Below, piece after piece: positions 33,801 through 47,172 of a DNA stretch of 64,000 nt. The notes under the pieces were generated by a model. It made no database searches and was not told the origin of the DNA. It saw only the letters and a list, made by a program, of their open reading frames with translations. A program made the position numbers and the translations under genes. Each line of letters begins with the position of its first letter. The first letter of the stretch is position 1. The stretch comes from Beroe ovata. Lineage: Eukaryota > Ctenophora > Nuda > Beroida > Beroidae. The stretch is from contig CAMPET010000053.1 in the NCBI GenBank assembly GCA_946803715.1, forward strand, positions 6,011-70,010. Reading direction: 5' to 3'.

Positions 33801-36800
33801 TGATAGCTAACTTCCGTAACAATTCCCTTCCCTTCTCCAGAACTGAGTGGTGATATGTTCATTATTCATTCGATGTTTTTAATAATCGTTAATTAATTTC
33901 TAATGATCATAAACATTCATTATTCATGTCGGGTGTGGACCGGGATCACTGGAAAGCGGGTGGGGTCGAAACTCCGCAATCATATTCGAGTGAGCGAGAG
34001 TTTCTTCAATAGGTCAGGGGGAGGAATATCACCATTTACCTTGTTCCTGCGTTAGCCCCAGAATAATCCTATTCAACTCCCTATTATCATACGACTGCTC
34101 GAGGAAGAACTGCTTGGCGAGCCAGAACGCCTGTCTAAACGGCTGATCGCTGTATATCCCATTGAGTGAGTCGTATATCATCTCTTGGACCTGGTACTTA
34201 TACCTGCAGGAAAATAGGTTTATTTGGGGTTGAAATCCTTAATTTTGGTGTTACTGGCTAGTTATGAGGTTACTGGCCAGTTTTTGAACTAAGAAAATCC
34301 TGTTCTTGACTTCACACACCCTAATGGATGGATAATCAGTTTTGTGTGTTTTACCATCTTTCTGTTAAAGTGGTTATGCTGTAGCCATGGAATAGAGCAG
34401 CTATTTCGCAAGAGCATTGCAAGACAAATGCTACACGTATGGATTAGTTACACTAAACACTTAATAACACTTGTGTCTTACAAATAGACGAACAATGAGT
34501 CCTTATTAAAACGGGTCCTATTTTCAATTCATCGTGTAAACTAATACATTATTATCATTACCTCAAATTTGATCGTGTAGAGCTGTGTTGTAATCAATTC
34601 AAGTTTTTATTATACGAGAGTTATATATACTGTGATCAGCTCTCGTAATATCGATGATATGTGATGACACATTGAATGACGATATAGAACTCTATGATGA
34701 CGTCACAGGAATCCCTATGACATCACGATGACGTCACCTAAGGGCTGTTATTTTGGGAGGGTCTTTCAAAGCTGTCACGACCATTTCCAGGAACTTGAAA
34801 AACGTGTCTCTATCCGAGAATCCTGCGAAAAGAGGTTAAAAACTCAGTGATAACACAAGTTAGTGCTTCAATAATGAGGATTATTTTACTTCAAGTCGGA
34901 AATTTAATCAAACTGGACAATTGGCGTGAACCGAAAACAGGCCGACGAATAGGATACGGGAGCATCCAATGAGCATAAAAAAGCATCAAATGATGACTGA
35001 TTGACGATAAGTCTCGAAATTATCGTAGACTACGACTATTACCTGCTATCTGTAGCTTGAATCCCTCGCTTACAGGTTGTAGAACATACTGATACTCTGC
35101 ACTGCTAGCCGCATATGATACTGAGTCGAGAGACTCGCCTACTAACTCTGAATGAGGGAGAGGGGGTGGGGGTTTGATTGGTGTGAGTTCAAATTGTCAG
35201 GTTTATCAGGAACGTCAGTCGGCTATATTGCTGATAACTGATTATTGATTGCCTCGAAAATTTGATGAGTGGTATCATAGAATAGGAATACCGTAAGCTT
35301 TTTTACAATTTAGGTTGGTGGAGTATTACGCAATTGTGCATGAATCAAAATGAGCTCAACTTTCTAAAACTCATTTGCCACTTGACATAATACCTATGAT
35401 TAGCATTTTGAATGATTCCCTACTGCAATGCACCAGTCAATTATCCCTATTTGGGATTGACGACGCACAAAGACCTTGAGATCACTGGGCACTGTATTGT
35501 GTGCATGTGTATAGAATGTGTATGTGTGTGAGTTTGTGTGTGTGTGTCAATGTGTGTATACATGTGTGTGTGTGTGTGTGTGACATGTGTGGCTGTCGGG
35601 AAGTTGTAGATACGATTCATTGTATTTGACAAAATTGGTGAGCGATGATTGATGAGTCTTACACCATCATCTGTATTTTAAGTAAACTGGGAGGTAGCCC
35701 TTCTTTTTGAGTTAGGTATCAATGTTCTCACCTAAGTAGAGACGTAAGACAGCATCAGTCTCCAACGATTGGGTCTTCATTTCTGGGACAAAGAACCTGA
35801 AAATGGAATATCTTGTGATAATGAGAGAAATCGCTTACAAATATTATGTAACTTTGCTCATTCTAACACTTTGATGGATTATCTCTGAATCGTATTTTGT
35901 AATGAATTTATTTGAAAGTAGGACTTAGGTCTTTGACATCTCCAAAATTCTTCAATCCCAGATCATTTTGATCATTTTGAGTCAATTTCAACATCGTCGT
36001 ACAATGATTTGATGNACCTAAGGGCTGTTATTTTGGGAGGGTCTTTCAGAGCTCTCACGACCATTTCCAGGAACTTGAAAAACGTGTCTCTATCCGAGAA
36101 TCCTGCGAAAGAGGTTAAAAAACTCAGTGATAAAAACGTTCATCCAATGCCATGAAATGAGCATCCAATGAGCATAAAAAAGCATCAAATGATGACAGAT
36201 TGACGATAAGTCTCGGAATTATCGTAGACTACGACTATTACCTGCTATCTGTAGCTTGAATCCCTCGCTTACGGGTTGTAGAACATACTGATACTCTGCA
36301 CTGCTAGCCGCATATGATACTGAGTCAAGAGACTCCCCTACTAACTCTGAATGAGGGAGAGGGGGGAGGGGGTTAGTGTGGTGTGAGTTCAAATTGTCAA
36401 GTTTATCAGAAACGTCAGTCGGCTATATTGCTGATAACTGATTATTGATTGCCTCGAAGATTTGATGAGTGGTATCATAGAATAGGAATAAGTAAAATTT
36501 AGATTGGTGGTGCATTACGCAATTTTGCATAAATCAAAATGAGCTCAACTTTCTAAAACTCATTTGCCACTTGACATAATACCTATGATTAACATTTTGA
36601 ATGGTTCCCTACTGCAATGCACCAGTCAATTATCCCTATTTGGGATTGACGACGCACAAAGACCTTGAGATCACTGGGCACTGTATTGTGTGCATGTGTA
36701 TAGAATGTGTATGTGTGTGAGTTTGTGTGTGTGTGTCCATGTGTGTATGCATGTGTGTGTGTGACATGTGTGTCTGTCGGGAAGTTGTAGATACGATTCA

Positions 36801-39800
36801 TTGTATTTGACAAAATTCAACAAATACGTCATTTGGTGAGCGATGATTGATGAGTCTTACACCATCATCTGTATTTTAAGTAAACTGTGAGGTAGCCCTT
36901 CTTTTTGAGTTAGGTAGGTATCATTGTTCTCACCTAAGTAGAGACGTAAGACAGCATCAGTCTCCAACGATTGGGTCTTCATTTCTGGGACAAAGAACCT
37001 GAACATGGAATATCTTGTGAAATTGAGAGAGAAATCGCTTCAAAATATTATGTAACTTTGCTCTAACTCATTCTAACACTTTGATGGATTATCTCTGAAT
37101 TGTATTTTGTAATGAATTTATTTGAAAGTAGGACTTTGGTCTTTGACATCTCCAAAATTCTTCAATCCCAGAGATCATTTTGAGTCAATTTCAACATCGT
37201 CATACAATGATTTGATGACAGCGCCCCCCATTCTTATTGAAATACCACTCTGACGTGTGGCCAACAAGATCCAATCTTCATTGTCACGACACGTCAGAGG
37301 GAATTATTCCTTATTCGGAATAATGCGGGCCGATATAATTCTATAATGCGCTTCGTCGGGGTATGTTTGAGGGGGGCAATTAGGGGTGTTTGAGGGGGAA
37401 GTTGGTGTTTTGAGGTGTGAAATGGGGGTCATATCATAGGTATACGTGTCAGGTCACGTGACAACGCAGTAAAATCACATGCCTGGTATTTGGGCAAATT
37501 GTTGCGACACATTCGCATAATAATGGATATAATAACCGCATTAAACCCGAATAATTTGTTTCAATGAGCGTATTCGAGGGACAAAACGACCTTGCGATTT
37601 CTAGAAACAAGATCAGCTGGCAGGAACCAACGAATTTAGCCAATAATCTAACTGGAAATATTCTTCACTTACTTGCAATCAACGTAGGATTTTGGTAGGG
37701 AACTATCTTGCTTCCAATATGATTTGAACCCTGTAAATGATTTATTCTTCAGAAACATGTACATCAAGTTGTCAGGTACTGTAAATTTTAATCAATCTGA
37801 TGGGTGTCAACTGTCAAGTCGTCAACTGAGCGATTGACAGGTTTTTAATCGTCACAAAACCCATTATCCGATATTTTATGAAATGATTACCTCAACATAA
37901 AAACACATAAAGTACAACTTTTAACACATATATTATGTCACATATGGTTAAGATATCCACATAAACATAGTGAGAAATCTCTGATTTCGCAACACAGGCA
38001 TTGTTCAATTAGTCAATACCAAAGAAAGAACACGTGGTTGAGTATGTATGTGGGTGGCAAACAATCGTGAGAAGTTTAGGGGGCTGCTATGCTGCTGCGT
38101 TTGGTGCTATAGCAACTTTGATAGCTCTAGATCATAGTGCGAAGTTGGTTATTGCGAAAGCTATACCTAGTAGCGTGGGAATCTCGTGAAACGAATGAAA
38201 AAGAGATGAAAAATTAACCGCATGTTAGGACCTTCAACCTAGCGGTAAAGCGACAAATAGCGATTGACTTCCCTATCAATTCCTAACTATCCCTAAGTTC
38301 CTAACTGGATTGAGCCCAATGTGAGCCCAACTTACCATCCTCATCAAGAGTGACAGTTGGGTGTATCTCGGTGGAGAGAGGAATGAGGGAGAAATCAGAT
38401 GGGATGAACAGGTTCTTGGGAGGAAGATTTAGGTCAGAGGAGGGGGAGGACTTGGACTTCCAACTGGGATAAGGGGATCGTCATACACTCAGACCGATGG
38501 TCCATCAACAGATGCAGATATATAGGATAGGGTGCACACACAGCCCCATAATTTTCAAAGTTTCGAGCTAGAAAGCCTTACTTTTTTCTGGTACTGATGT
38601 TTGATATGAAAATATAAACTGTGAAGTTTCAGCAATATTGGACAAAGTTTAGAACTGGCAAGGGCCCATAAAGTCCCTCGCGGATTATAGGATCCCGGCA
38701 AATCCAGGGATTCGTCCTCATCACCATCATACCACTGTCTCGCCAGCATCACTATCTCACCAGCGTCAGAAATACTAAAATAATAGTTATCCTTTGTAAA
38801 TGCGACAACTTACTGTTCAAGCCAGTCATTCGGTATTCTCGAAGCGTGATACTTGGATTTAAAACTATCGTCAAACTTGTCAAGGATCGGGAATGTGCAT
38901 TCCAATCTAGCGAAATTTGATCCGCCTGAGAGAAAACAAAATATAGATGAAGTGAAATATTTCTGATGGGAAAGCATTGTTTGTCACCTCAAAAGAAGTC
39001 TCGAGTACCTTGAAGGATATTGACATTGTCGTATTTCAGTTTACTGAGAATCGCATCGATATCATCTTTAGGGTAGGTGTTATGACGCAACTGAAGAATG
39101 AAGATTCATTCATTGTAAATTGATAATATCTGGTCTATTTCATTCTATCTCAACGAACCAGTTCATGTCGGTCCATTCAAATGTGTTGTTCATTTCCGAA
39201 ATACATGCCTGGTTATTGAGATAATAGCTTTGTGATTCTGCACCAGCCATGGATAGCGGAACTGATTTCAACAGAGTCTTGATGTTAGATTCATCATGGT
39301 AGTTGAACCTGTAAGATCGAAAAAGTAAAACTGAGGCAAGAAACTCCGCATTCGTGCGAAAGAGGTGCTGAAAGCTGAATGAATGATAAACAGTTCATTC
39401 TCAGGATATAGAAGGTTTGGAGCTCTCTAACATCTCATAGAACATCATATTGACTACCGTATCTGTTGCAAGTTGAAGCTATCCCTCCAGGTATCTTCAT
39501 TAATCTCACTTTTCATTAGCTCGATGTATTCGAACAGTAGTCGGGTTATCTCCTTCACTTTACAGCACGCTGCAAACATAGAGAACAGTGAGGTAGTGAT
39601 TGCAGCACCCTGCAAACATAGAGAACAGTGAGGTAGTGATAGCAGCACCCTGCAAACATAGAGAACAGTGAGGTAGTGATTGCAGCACCCTGCAAACATA
39701 GATAACAGTGAAGTAGTGATTGCAGCACCCTGAGAACATGAAGCTATGCAATAGGTAATGAAGGAATAAATGCTACAACTATGGATGGATGCTTCAGGTG

Positions 39801-42235
39801 CAATTCTTGGAAAAGAGTTGAAGCTCGAGATCCGATTCAGCTATACCAGTCAAAAGGGAAAAGTTTCAAATGTTGAACTTCTACGATGCATTATCTGCGT
39901 CCACTTTCCACTATGTCCACTGTTGATAATGTCCACTTATAATCAGTGTCCACTTTTAACTCACCACTTGCTGTGAGATGCATCTGTACAGTGATACAGA
40001 CGAAACTGCCGGGAAACGCGAGAGTACTTGCAGATAAACCTGGTGGAAGAGAGAGAGACACTCGACATCACCGATATATCACTCAATTCGACACTCACAA
40101 AGTCACACTCACCCTCACTTGTTCACATTCACACCCATGCAAATGTAACACTCACTCAAACACACTCTCCCCTGTAACATTCATAGTAACACTCACTGAT
40201 GATGTATCCTCTGTCTCTAAGTACACTGGTCAAAGTACCGGCACTTTCATCACCCAGTATTGTCAAAACCAGTTTCCTGTCCCTACCTTCATCCTGGAAT
40301 TGAAATAAAAGTTAGTCAAATTTGGCATTGGAGACCATGAATAGCACAGCACAAACGAGTCATAGAAATAATTTCGATTCACATCATAGGGGAACAGTAG
40401 AAACCTTTTCTGAGAATGCTATAGGGAAAATAATCTCTAGTTCTTGGTTCAACGCTCCATTTTCAAACACCACATACTGGTTTATGTATCTGAATTGGAG
40501 AGGATTATATCAAGCTGAAATAACTGAAATTGCTCATCAATTGCCAACTGAAATTGATGAGGGGAATGAAGAAGTTTGTGGAGAAACAGGATGAAAAGCA
40601 ACTTACTCTGTGTCTTTAGGGTAAGGGTTGGTATAAAAAGTTGGTCTGGTTATGTTTCTGTTGGGAATGCTTGAGAACTCTCGGCGCACTAATGCTTCCT
40701 GTTCGTCCAATGGAAGATTGCTCAACAATACCAAGTTCATCTGAAACAGGAAGTTATCAAATGAAGTTCAGTGTGTTTTGCACAAAAACCTTTGTGAAAA
40801 CCCTGAGTGGAAACCTGAAACAACTATGCCCTTACTAAGTTAGCAGAGTAGTAAGTATCGTAAAACCACTTTATTTTCGAGGGGAAGTCGGCACTATCAA
40901 AGATTTCTTTTGTACCAACATTGAACCTGAAATAGTCGGAGACTTTTTATATTAGTGAAAACTGAGGTCAAAGGAAAACATACAGAAAACACAGGATAAA
41001 GCTTAAAATCTAAGCAACAACTAACCTATGAAAAGGATGGTTAGGGTCTGACATTAGCTTGAGGATACTGAACTTCTTCCATGTGGTCTGTGGAATGTCT
41101 TTTTCAAGCTCATTCTGGATTGCTTGCTTCTCCCCTTCTAACACCTATGTTGGGAAATACATCAACTTTTTTCATCAACTTTTTTCAATGAACAGAACAT
41201 CTCATCTCCAATTCAATGACCAAAATATAACCAAAATTGAATAATAGATACCTCAGGGTCAAAAAGAGGATCTCTGAAGGATGCAGCAAATATCTCAAGA
41301 CTGTGCTCTATCGACTCAGAGTTGACATAAAAGTAATAGTTTGTGTGGGTCTGTGTTGTGAATGCATTGTCATTCCCACCGTGAGTTTGAAGGAAGTTAG
41401 CCAACTCATCTGCAATAAATTTGGTCATTTTACTGCTGGAAGTGGAAATAAAGTGGTGAAGAGCTGTACTTTATCAACATAACGTTACTCACTGAAAACA
41501 GGATATTCATGTGATCCCATGTACATTGCATGTTCAGTGAAATGAGCCAGTCCCAAATATTCTGGTCCAGCATCCACATCAGACATGGACCCAACCTTAG
41601 GGGTAGAATGTAGATGAATGATGGTCATATCCTCTTAAGACTACGGCATAGAGAGTCATCATTTAGAGTAAGATGATTACTAAATAATGGAGTAACCATG
41701 ATTACTGGCTACCTGTAGGTCAAGCCCCACTCCTGATAAGAGGGTATACTTCTCTTGAATAAGGAGACAGTGTAGACCATTATCTAATGTCAATGCCTGA
41801 AAACAAGAACTGTGATCATGATGGAACCCTGATCTTGATAGTTTATTATCAGATCTGATTATGGAAATATAGAGTGATACAAAGGATGTGTTATATCTAC
41901 AATCTACATTGTATAATAAATACCCTGTATTGCTTTTTGTCATAGATTGGCTTGATAATTTCATCTACTTGATCATGATAACTGATACTCCTTATATACC
42001 ATAGCACCAGTCCAGCTCCACATGATAGCAGTATCAATAGTATTCCATATAAAAACTGCCAATTCCGCTTAGCACTCTCCTCTGAAGCACAAATTACACA
42101 TGGATCAACTTCTACCAGTTTTGCTAATCAATGAGATTATCAAGATGTGAGAAACTCACTATGCTTTTTAACCACTGTTTCTGCATCAAAATCATCTAAG
42201 AATGCCTGAGGAACTGGAGTATAACCCCCTTTCAT
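30828..42235 (-). CDS. membrane-anchored M16 metallopeptidase (insulin-degrading enzyme / nardilysin type)
   Basis: Twenty-eight exons on the minus strand: 42160-42235, 41924-42081, 41713-41796, 41493-41595, 41252-41409, 41026-41144, 40836-40926, 40607-40740, 40405-40489, 40197-40293, 39965-40039, 39458-39569, 39155-39308, 39009-39090, 38814-38925, 38336-38463, 37673-37730, then one copy of a three-exon block (35732-35796, 35043-35147, 34738-34822), then 34040-34203, 33714-33842, 33043-33158, 32692-32766, 32274-32379, 31919-32027, 31719-31788 and 30828-31238. They total 3261 nt and 1086 residues. The inverted zinc motif HFTEH is at 124-128; E198 and E205 match the downstream glutamates of human IDE (E182, E189) in spacing. 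Later landmarks are THGGNDNAFT, DPNHPFHRF and RTQEHLGYTVF. Residues 35-55 form one hydrophobic helix before the catalytic domain, so the enzyme should be a type II membrane protein. M16 enzymes degrade peptides inside a clam-shell chamber. Confidence 0.92.
34736..37217. repeat. 1.2-kb duplicated segment carrying three M16 exons (n at 36015)
   Basis: The segment 34736-36014 is repeated at 36016-37217 with scattered substitutions and indels. Each copy carries the same three coding exons: 35732-35796, 35043-35147 and 34738-34822, repeated as 36934-36998, 36242-36346 and about 36018-36112. The copies meet at a single n exactly at the end of the third exon. Encoded residues are nearly identical. 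Unmerged alleles are the likely cause, although the block is phase-compatible and would add 85 residues in frame if real. Confidence 0.88.
39570..39735. repeat. 40-bp tandem repeat, four units, at the 3' splice site of an M16 intron
   Basis: The unit (begins CTGCAAACATAGAGAACAGT) recurs four times with one to three differences, the last copy degenerate. On the minus strand each unit carries TCTCTATGTTTGCAG, the same acceptor used by the exon 39458-39569. The exon is therefore preceded by a ladder of near-identical 3' splice sites. Confidence 0.9.
41993..42055 (-). other. single transmembrane segment of the M16 peptidase
   Basis: Encodes residues 35-55, FLYGILLILLSCGAGLVLWYI, preceded by KESAKRNWQ (basic) and followed by RSISYHDQ. 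The basic residues before the helix suit a cytosolic N-terminus with the catalytic part outside or in the lumen. Confidence 0.8.
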
Positions 42236-43340
42236 GACAATTGAATGTTTTGGTGCGTTGTTACATCCTTCTTCTATCTTGTCCTCATGCTCCTATCATG
42301 AAAGATATGTGGCAAAATGCGTCTGTTTAGATAGATTGATGATAGAAAATATGGCTCCAGCACAGCTGCAAAGATTGTTCAATCATACAAAACATCATTT
42401 CATTAAGAAATTTTGCAGTCTGTGAATCTTTCGTTCATGAAATAGTGGATAAGATCAGATAAGATAACAATAATGGTATTGAACCATCACTATTCATAAA
42501 GGCATTCAAAAAATTCAAGCAGTAAAAGACTGGCTCTATGATATAAAAATTATATATGAATAAAGTAGAGAAGTATATAATATGTAATGAAGTATGTTGT
42601 TATGATTAATCACAGAATTACTTTTGAAAAATTTGAAGCAGCTAATTACTTGTTTTTTTTAATTTCTGACTTTGTACAGACTCGAGTCGCGGTCGCCGCG
42701 CCGCGCATGATTTTGTGCATTTCTTCTCTTTTGCGCGCGCGCGCTTTCATCGACTACTGAAAAACGCGCGCGCAAAAACAAATGTCATATAAAATCGTAA
42801 AACATTTTGGTCGCGCCGCGCATGACTCTGTGTAATTATTTTTACATTTTAATCAATGAATTTTGATATTAATGCAATCAAAGTTGACTATTTTTTTACA
42901 CAACAATTCAATTTTCGACGTGACGCGCATTTCTTATCTATATCACATTTATCGCAAAATTTTATTTCAATAAAATCACTTTAGCTTTGTTGTGACGTCG
43001 TGTTGTACATATGTATTATGTAATCGCACATGACACAGATTTCACGATGTGTCGATCGACATTGGACATGGTGCAGTTTGTATTGATGTAACTGTGTTTC
43101 ATACTGTTTTTGAGCCTTAACAATTGTTATTATAAAAAGGCAGATGTTATACATTAGCAATAATCAGTGCAGAAAGTTTTCTGCCACATTTTTTGCAGTG
43201 AATAGAATGAAAGGATTCCCAATTGCTCTGATAAGAATGAGATCATGCTGATAAATTGAATGAAATTATCATCATAGTGAGGCAGAAATCTTTCGTTTTG
43301 CAGTGCATTATTGTCTCATATCTTTGAATTGTCAGATAGC
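42236..43340. other. divergent promoter region with CGCGCG-rich block
   Basis: This 1.1-kb region lies between the start codons of the M16 gene (-) and the two-TM protein gene (+). The stretch 42680-42830 is rich in CGCG and CGCGCGCG in otherwise AT-rich DNA. No exon was recognised. Confidence 0.5.
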
Positions 43341-45605
43341 ATGAGCCAGGATGTGTCAGTTGCCCAATTAAATCAAAAATCTACAGAAGAAGGTAATCTT
43401 GGAGTCATTCAAAGTCATGACTGACCTCTGTTATGAGAATGCCTGGTAATGTTTTGTTTTCAGGCTGTACTGTGATTGAAAACACATGTGTAGAAAGCTC
43501 CAGTCTACTCATAAATGTTCAGCCTGGAAACAACTGTATTTCGAATGATTTGGCAGGTTTGGAAAGAAACTTTATCTCATAAGATGGCTCTTCTGAATGA
43601 TGTCTATTTGGAGTTTAACAGCATATGTTTGAATGATTTATATGCTTTAAATAGAGTTGCCCATATGCTGCAATAATGCCACATGAATGAATTTAATCAT
43701 GAGTTCCAACCGGACATCAACCAAACTTCATCTAGTTCTGCACTAGGGAGCTAGATTTCACATCTAGATTCTGATTTCATGAATGCATGATCTTTGTATC
43801 AAGAGCTTAGCTACTTAGCTAGAAGCAGCAGTTATGATATCTTATTCATTTCCGAATTTATAGCTGATGCCAAGCTTATGTTTTTCCCTGTTATCATAAG
43901 ATCATTGATAATAGTGTTCCTCCATATCATAACATTTTAACACAGTCTGTCTATCATGCAAATATACCGGGAATCGATTATTATGCTTGATTTTCTTTTA
44001 TTTGCTCTCTTAATCGAGACTTCCCTCAAGGAATTTTCTAATGAATGGTGATGCTTTTCTTTGGTTAACATATTTTGCAATAAATAATTTCGGTACAACA
44101 GTCATTTTCTTCAGCAGAAAAAGATAAACTAGCAATCCAAGATGTAGCATCACCGGAAACTGTACAGAGTAACTTAGAGACCATGAATGAGTCAGAGGAA
44201 AGGAATGACATAATGAGCAACCAATCACAGTCTAAAGAGGTGATTGTCAACCAATCAAAAGTCGAGAAGAAAGAGAGACAGGAGAAGGAAGTGTCCTGTG
44301 ACTCAGGGAGCAAACATTGGAGCTCTGTTCCACACACATACCTAACCATGCCTGATGGTGAGAATCTTTAGTTTTAAAATGATGCCTTCCTCTTTCAATC
44401 ATGATTATTTCTTGACTCAAACATTCTGATAGACTTTTCAAACAGCCCTTATTTCGAATACATCTCCCACTTCATTTCACAGCCACAATAAATCACAAGA
44501 TGCTATTACAACTTTGTGTGTCCGACTAACATGTACAATTACTTCATTCTGCTTTTCCCTTGTCTCAAATGGCAAGCAGAAGCTGGCGACACATTAAATG
44601 TTTGCATGCACATTCGTACTACTACACACTTTGTGACGGAAAAGCCAGGATGTATTAGGAGGGGAAAGAAGGACAAAACACGTTAAAACTTCACTCGTAA
44701 GCACTATACTACTAAACGCAGTGGATGCTATTTTCTTTCTTCTTTCAATCCTATAGGCTCAGTCAAAAATACCGTAGGTATACCCAGAAAATATGAAATT
44801 GGCCACTTCAACGCTTCGCAAGACTGTTTTTCCTGCCACCCACCAACGTTTTTCCATTCTCACAGGAGCAATCACTCATTACTTCTTCATGCCATGATCC
44901 CCAGCTCTTCTCTTGCTCCTTCATAAACACAGCTTAGCCATCATCAACAAGCACTACGTTAAACAACAACAAGATTCACAGCAAAAACAACATTTCTTCG
45001 TAGAGCAACAGTATGGAATTATTCAATTCATTACTGGGGGCACGGGAAATGATTGTTATGCGCTCCATATGTTTTCCGGTGATAATATATAAGATATAGG
45101 TGTAAACATTCGAGGTGGTACTATAGAATTGGTCGAGAGATACGGCTGCTACCAGCACGCATATGCAGGATTACTGAATGACTGTTTCAGCATATCCTCA
45201 TAACGTTTCATCCCGTACGAACCAATTTTATAACCATTTTTTTAAGCGTCGCGCATCTTGGCTTTTGGTCAATGAATGAGTCTGAAGCTTTTCCTGAAAA
45301 AGTCCAATCATTCACTCACATCACGTTTGCTCATCCATGGTGAAGGGTCGTTCTTAGACTATCATTGTGTGTTTTGCAGGAAGGAAGATCAAGTTCTCAA
45401 TCCCCACTAAGACCCGTGGAAGGAACAGTAACGGAAGTTATGGGGAACACGTTCTGCACTCAACAAGGTAATCTGTGTTGTCAGTGTCATTTTAACTGAA
45501 CATGCGCTGTATTCTTGCAAAGTGTCTTGGTTCATTTCATTACTTTACCGACTGTCTTCTTGCTCCTTACTTACATTAATAGGTGTAAGTGTGTGTGTGT
45601 GTCTT

Positions 45606-45640
<35 letters not shown>

Positions 45641-47058
45641 NGAGTCAGAGGAAAGGAATGACATAATGAGCAACCAATCACAGTCTAAAGAGGTGATTGT
45701 CAACCAATCAAAAGTCGAGAAGAAAGAGAGACAGGAGAAGGAAGTGTCCTGTGACTCAGGGAGCAAACATTGGAGCTCTGTTCCACACACATACCTAACC
45801 ATGCCTGATGGTGAGAATCTTTAGTTTTAAAATGATGCCTTCCTCTTTCAATCATGATTATTTCTTGACTCAAACATTCTGATAGACTTTTCAAACAGCC
45901 CTTATTTCGAATACATCTCCCACTTCATTTCACAGCCACAATAAATCACAAGATGCTATTACAACTTTGTGTGTCCGACTAACATGTACAATTACTTCAT
46001 TCTGCTTTTCCCTTGTCTCAAATGGCAAGCAGAAGCTGGCGACACATTAAATGTTTGCATGCACATTCGTACTACTACACACTTTGTGACGGAAAAGCCA
46101 GGATGTATTAGGAGGGGAAAGAAGGACAAAACACGTTAAAACTTCACTCGTAAGCACTATACTACTAAACGCAGTGGATGCTATTTTCTTTCTTCTTTCA
46201 ATCCTATAGGCTCAGTCAAAAATACCGTAGGTATACCCAGAAAATATGAAATTGGCCACTTCAACGCTTCGCAAGACTGTTTTTCCTGCCACCCACCAAC
46301 GTTTTTCCATTCTCACAGGAGCAATCACTCATTACTTCTTCATGCCATGATCCCCAGCTCTTCTCTTGCTCCTTCATAAACACAGCTTAGCCATCATCAA
46401 CAAGCACTACGTTAAACAACAACAAGATTCACAGCAAAAACAACATTTCTTCGTAGAGCAACAGTATGGAATTATTCAATTCATTACTGGGGGCACGGGA
46501 AATGATTGTTATGCGCTCCATATGTTTTCCGGTGATAATATATAAGATATAGGTGTAAACATTCGAGGTGGTACTATAGAATTGGTCGAGAGATACGGCT
46601 GCTACCAGCACGCATATGCAGGATTACTGAATGACTGTTTCAGCATATCCTCATAACGTTTCATCCCGTACGAACCAATTTTATAACCATTTTTTTAAGC
46701 GTCGCGCATCTTGGCTTTTGGTCAATGAATGAGTCTGAAGCTTTTCCTGAAAAAGTCCAATCATTCACTCACATCACGTTTGCTCATCCATGGTGAAGGG
46801 TCGTTCTTAGACTATCATTGTGTGTTTTGCAGGAAGGAAGATCAAGTTCTCAATCCCCACTAAGACCCGTGGAAGGAACAGTAACGGAAGTTATGGGGAA
46901 CACGTTCTGCACTCAACAAGGTAATCTGTGTTGTCAGTGTCATTTTAACTGAACATGCGCTGTATTCTTGCAAAGTGTCTTGGTTCATTTCATTACTTTA
47001 CCGACTGTCTTCTTGCTCCTTACTTACATTAATAGGTGTAAGTGTGTGTGTGTGTCTT

Positions 47059-47131
<73 letters not shown>

Positions 47132-47132
47132 N

Positions 47133-47172
<40 letters not shown>

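Noticed and set aside
39570-39735. CRISPR-like array
   Set aside because: The 40-bp units are directly adjacent with no unique spacers, and the host is an animal. This is a minisatellite.
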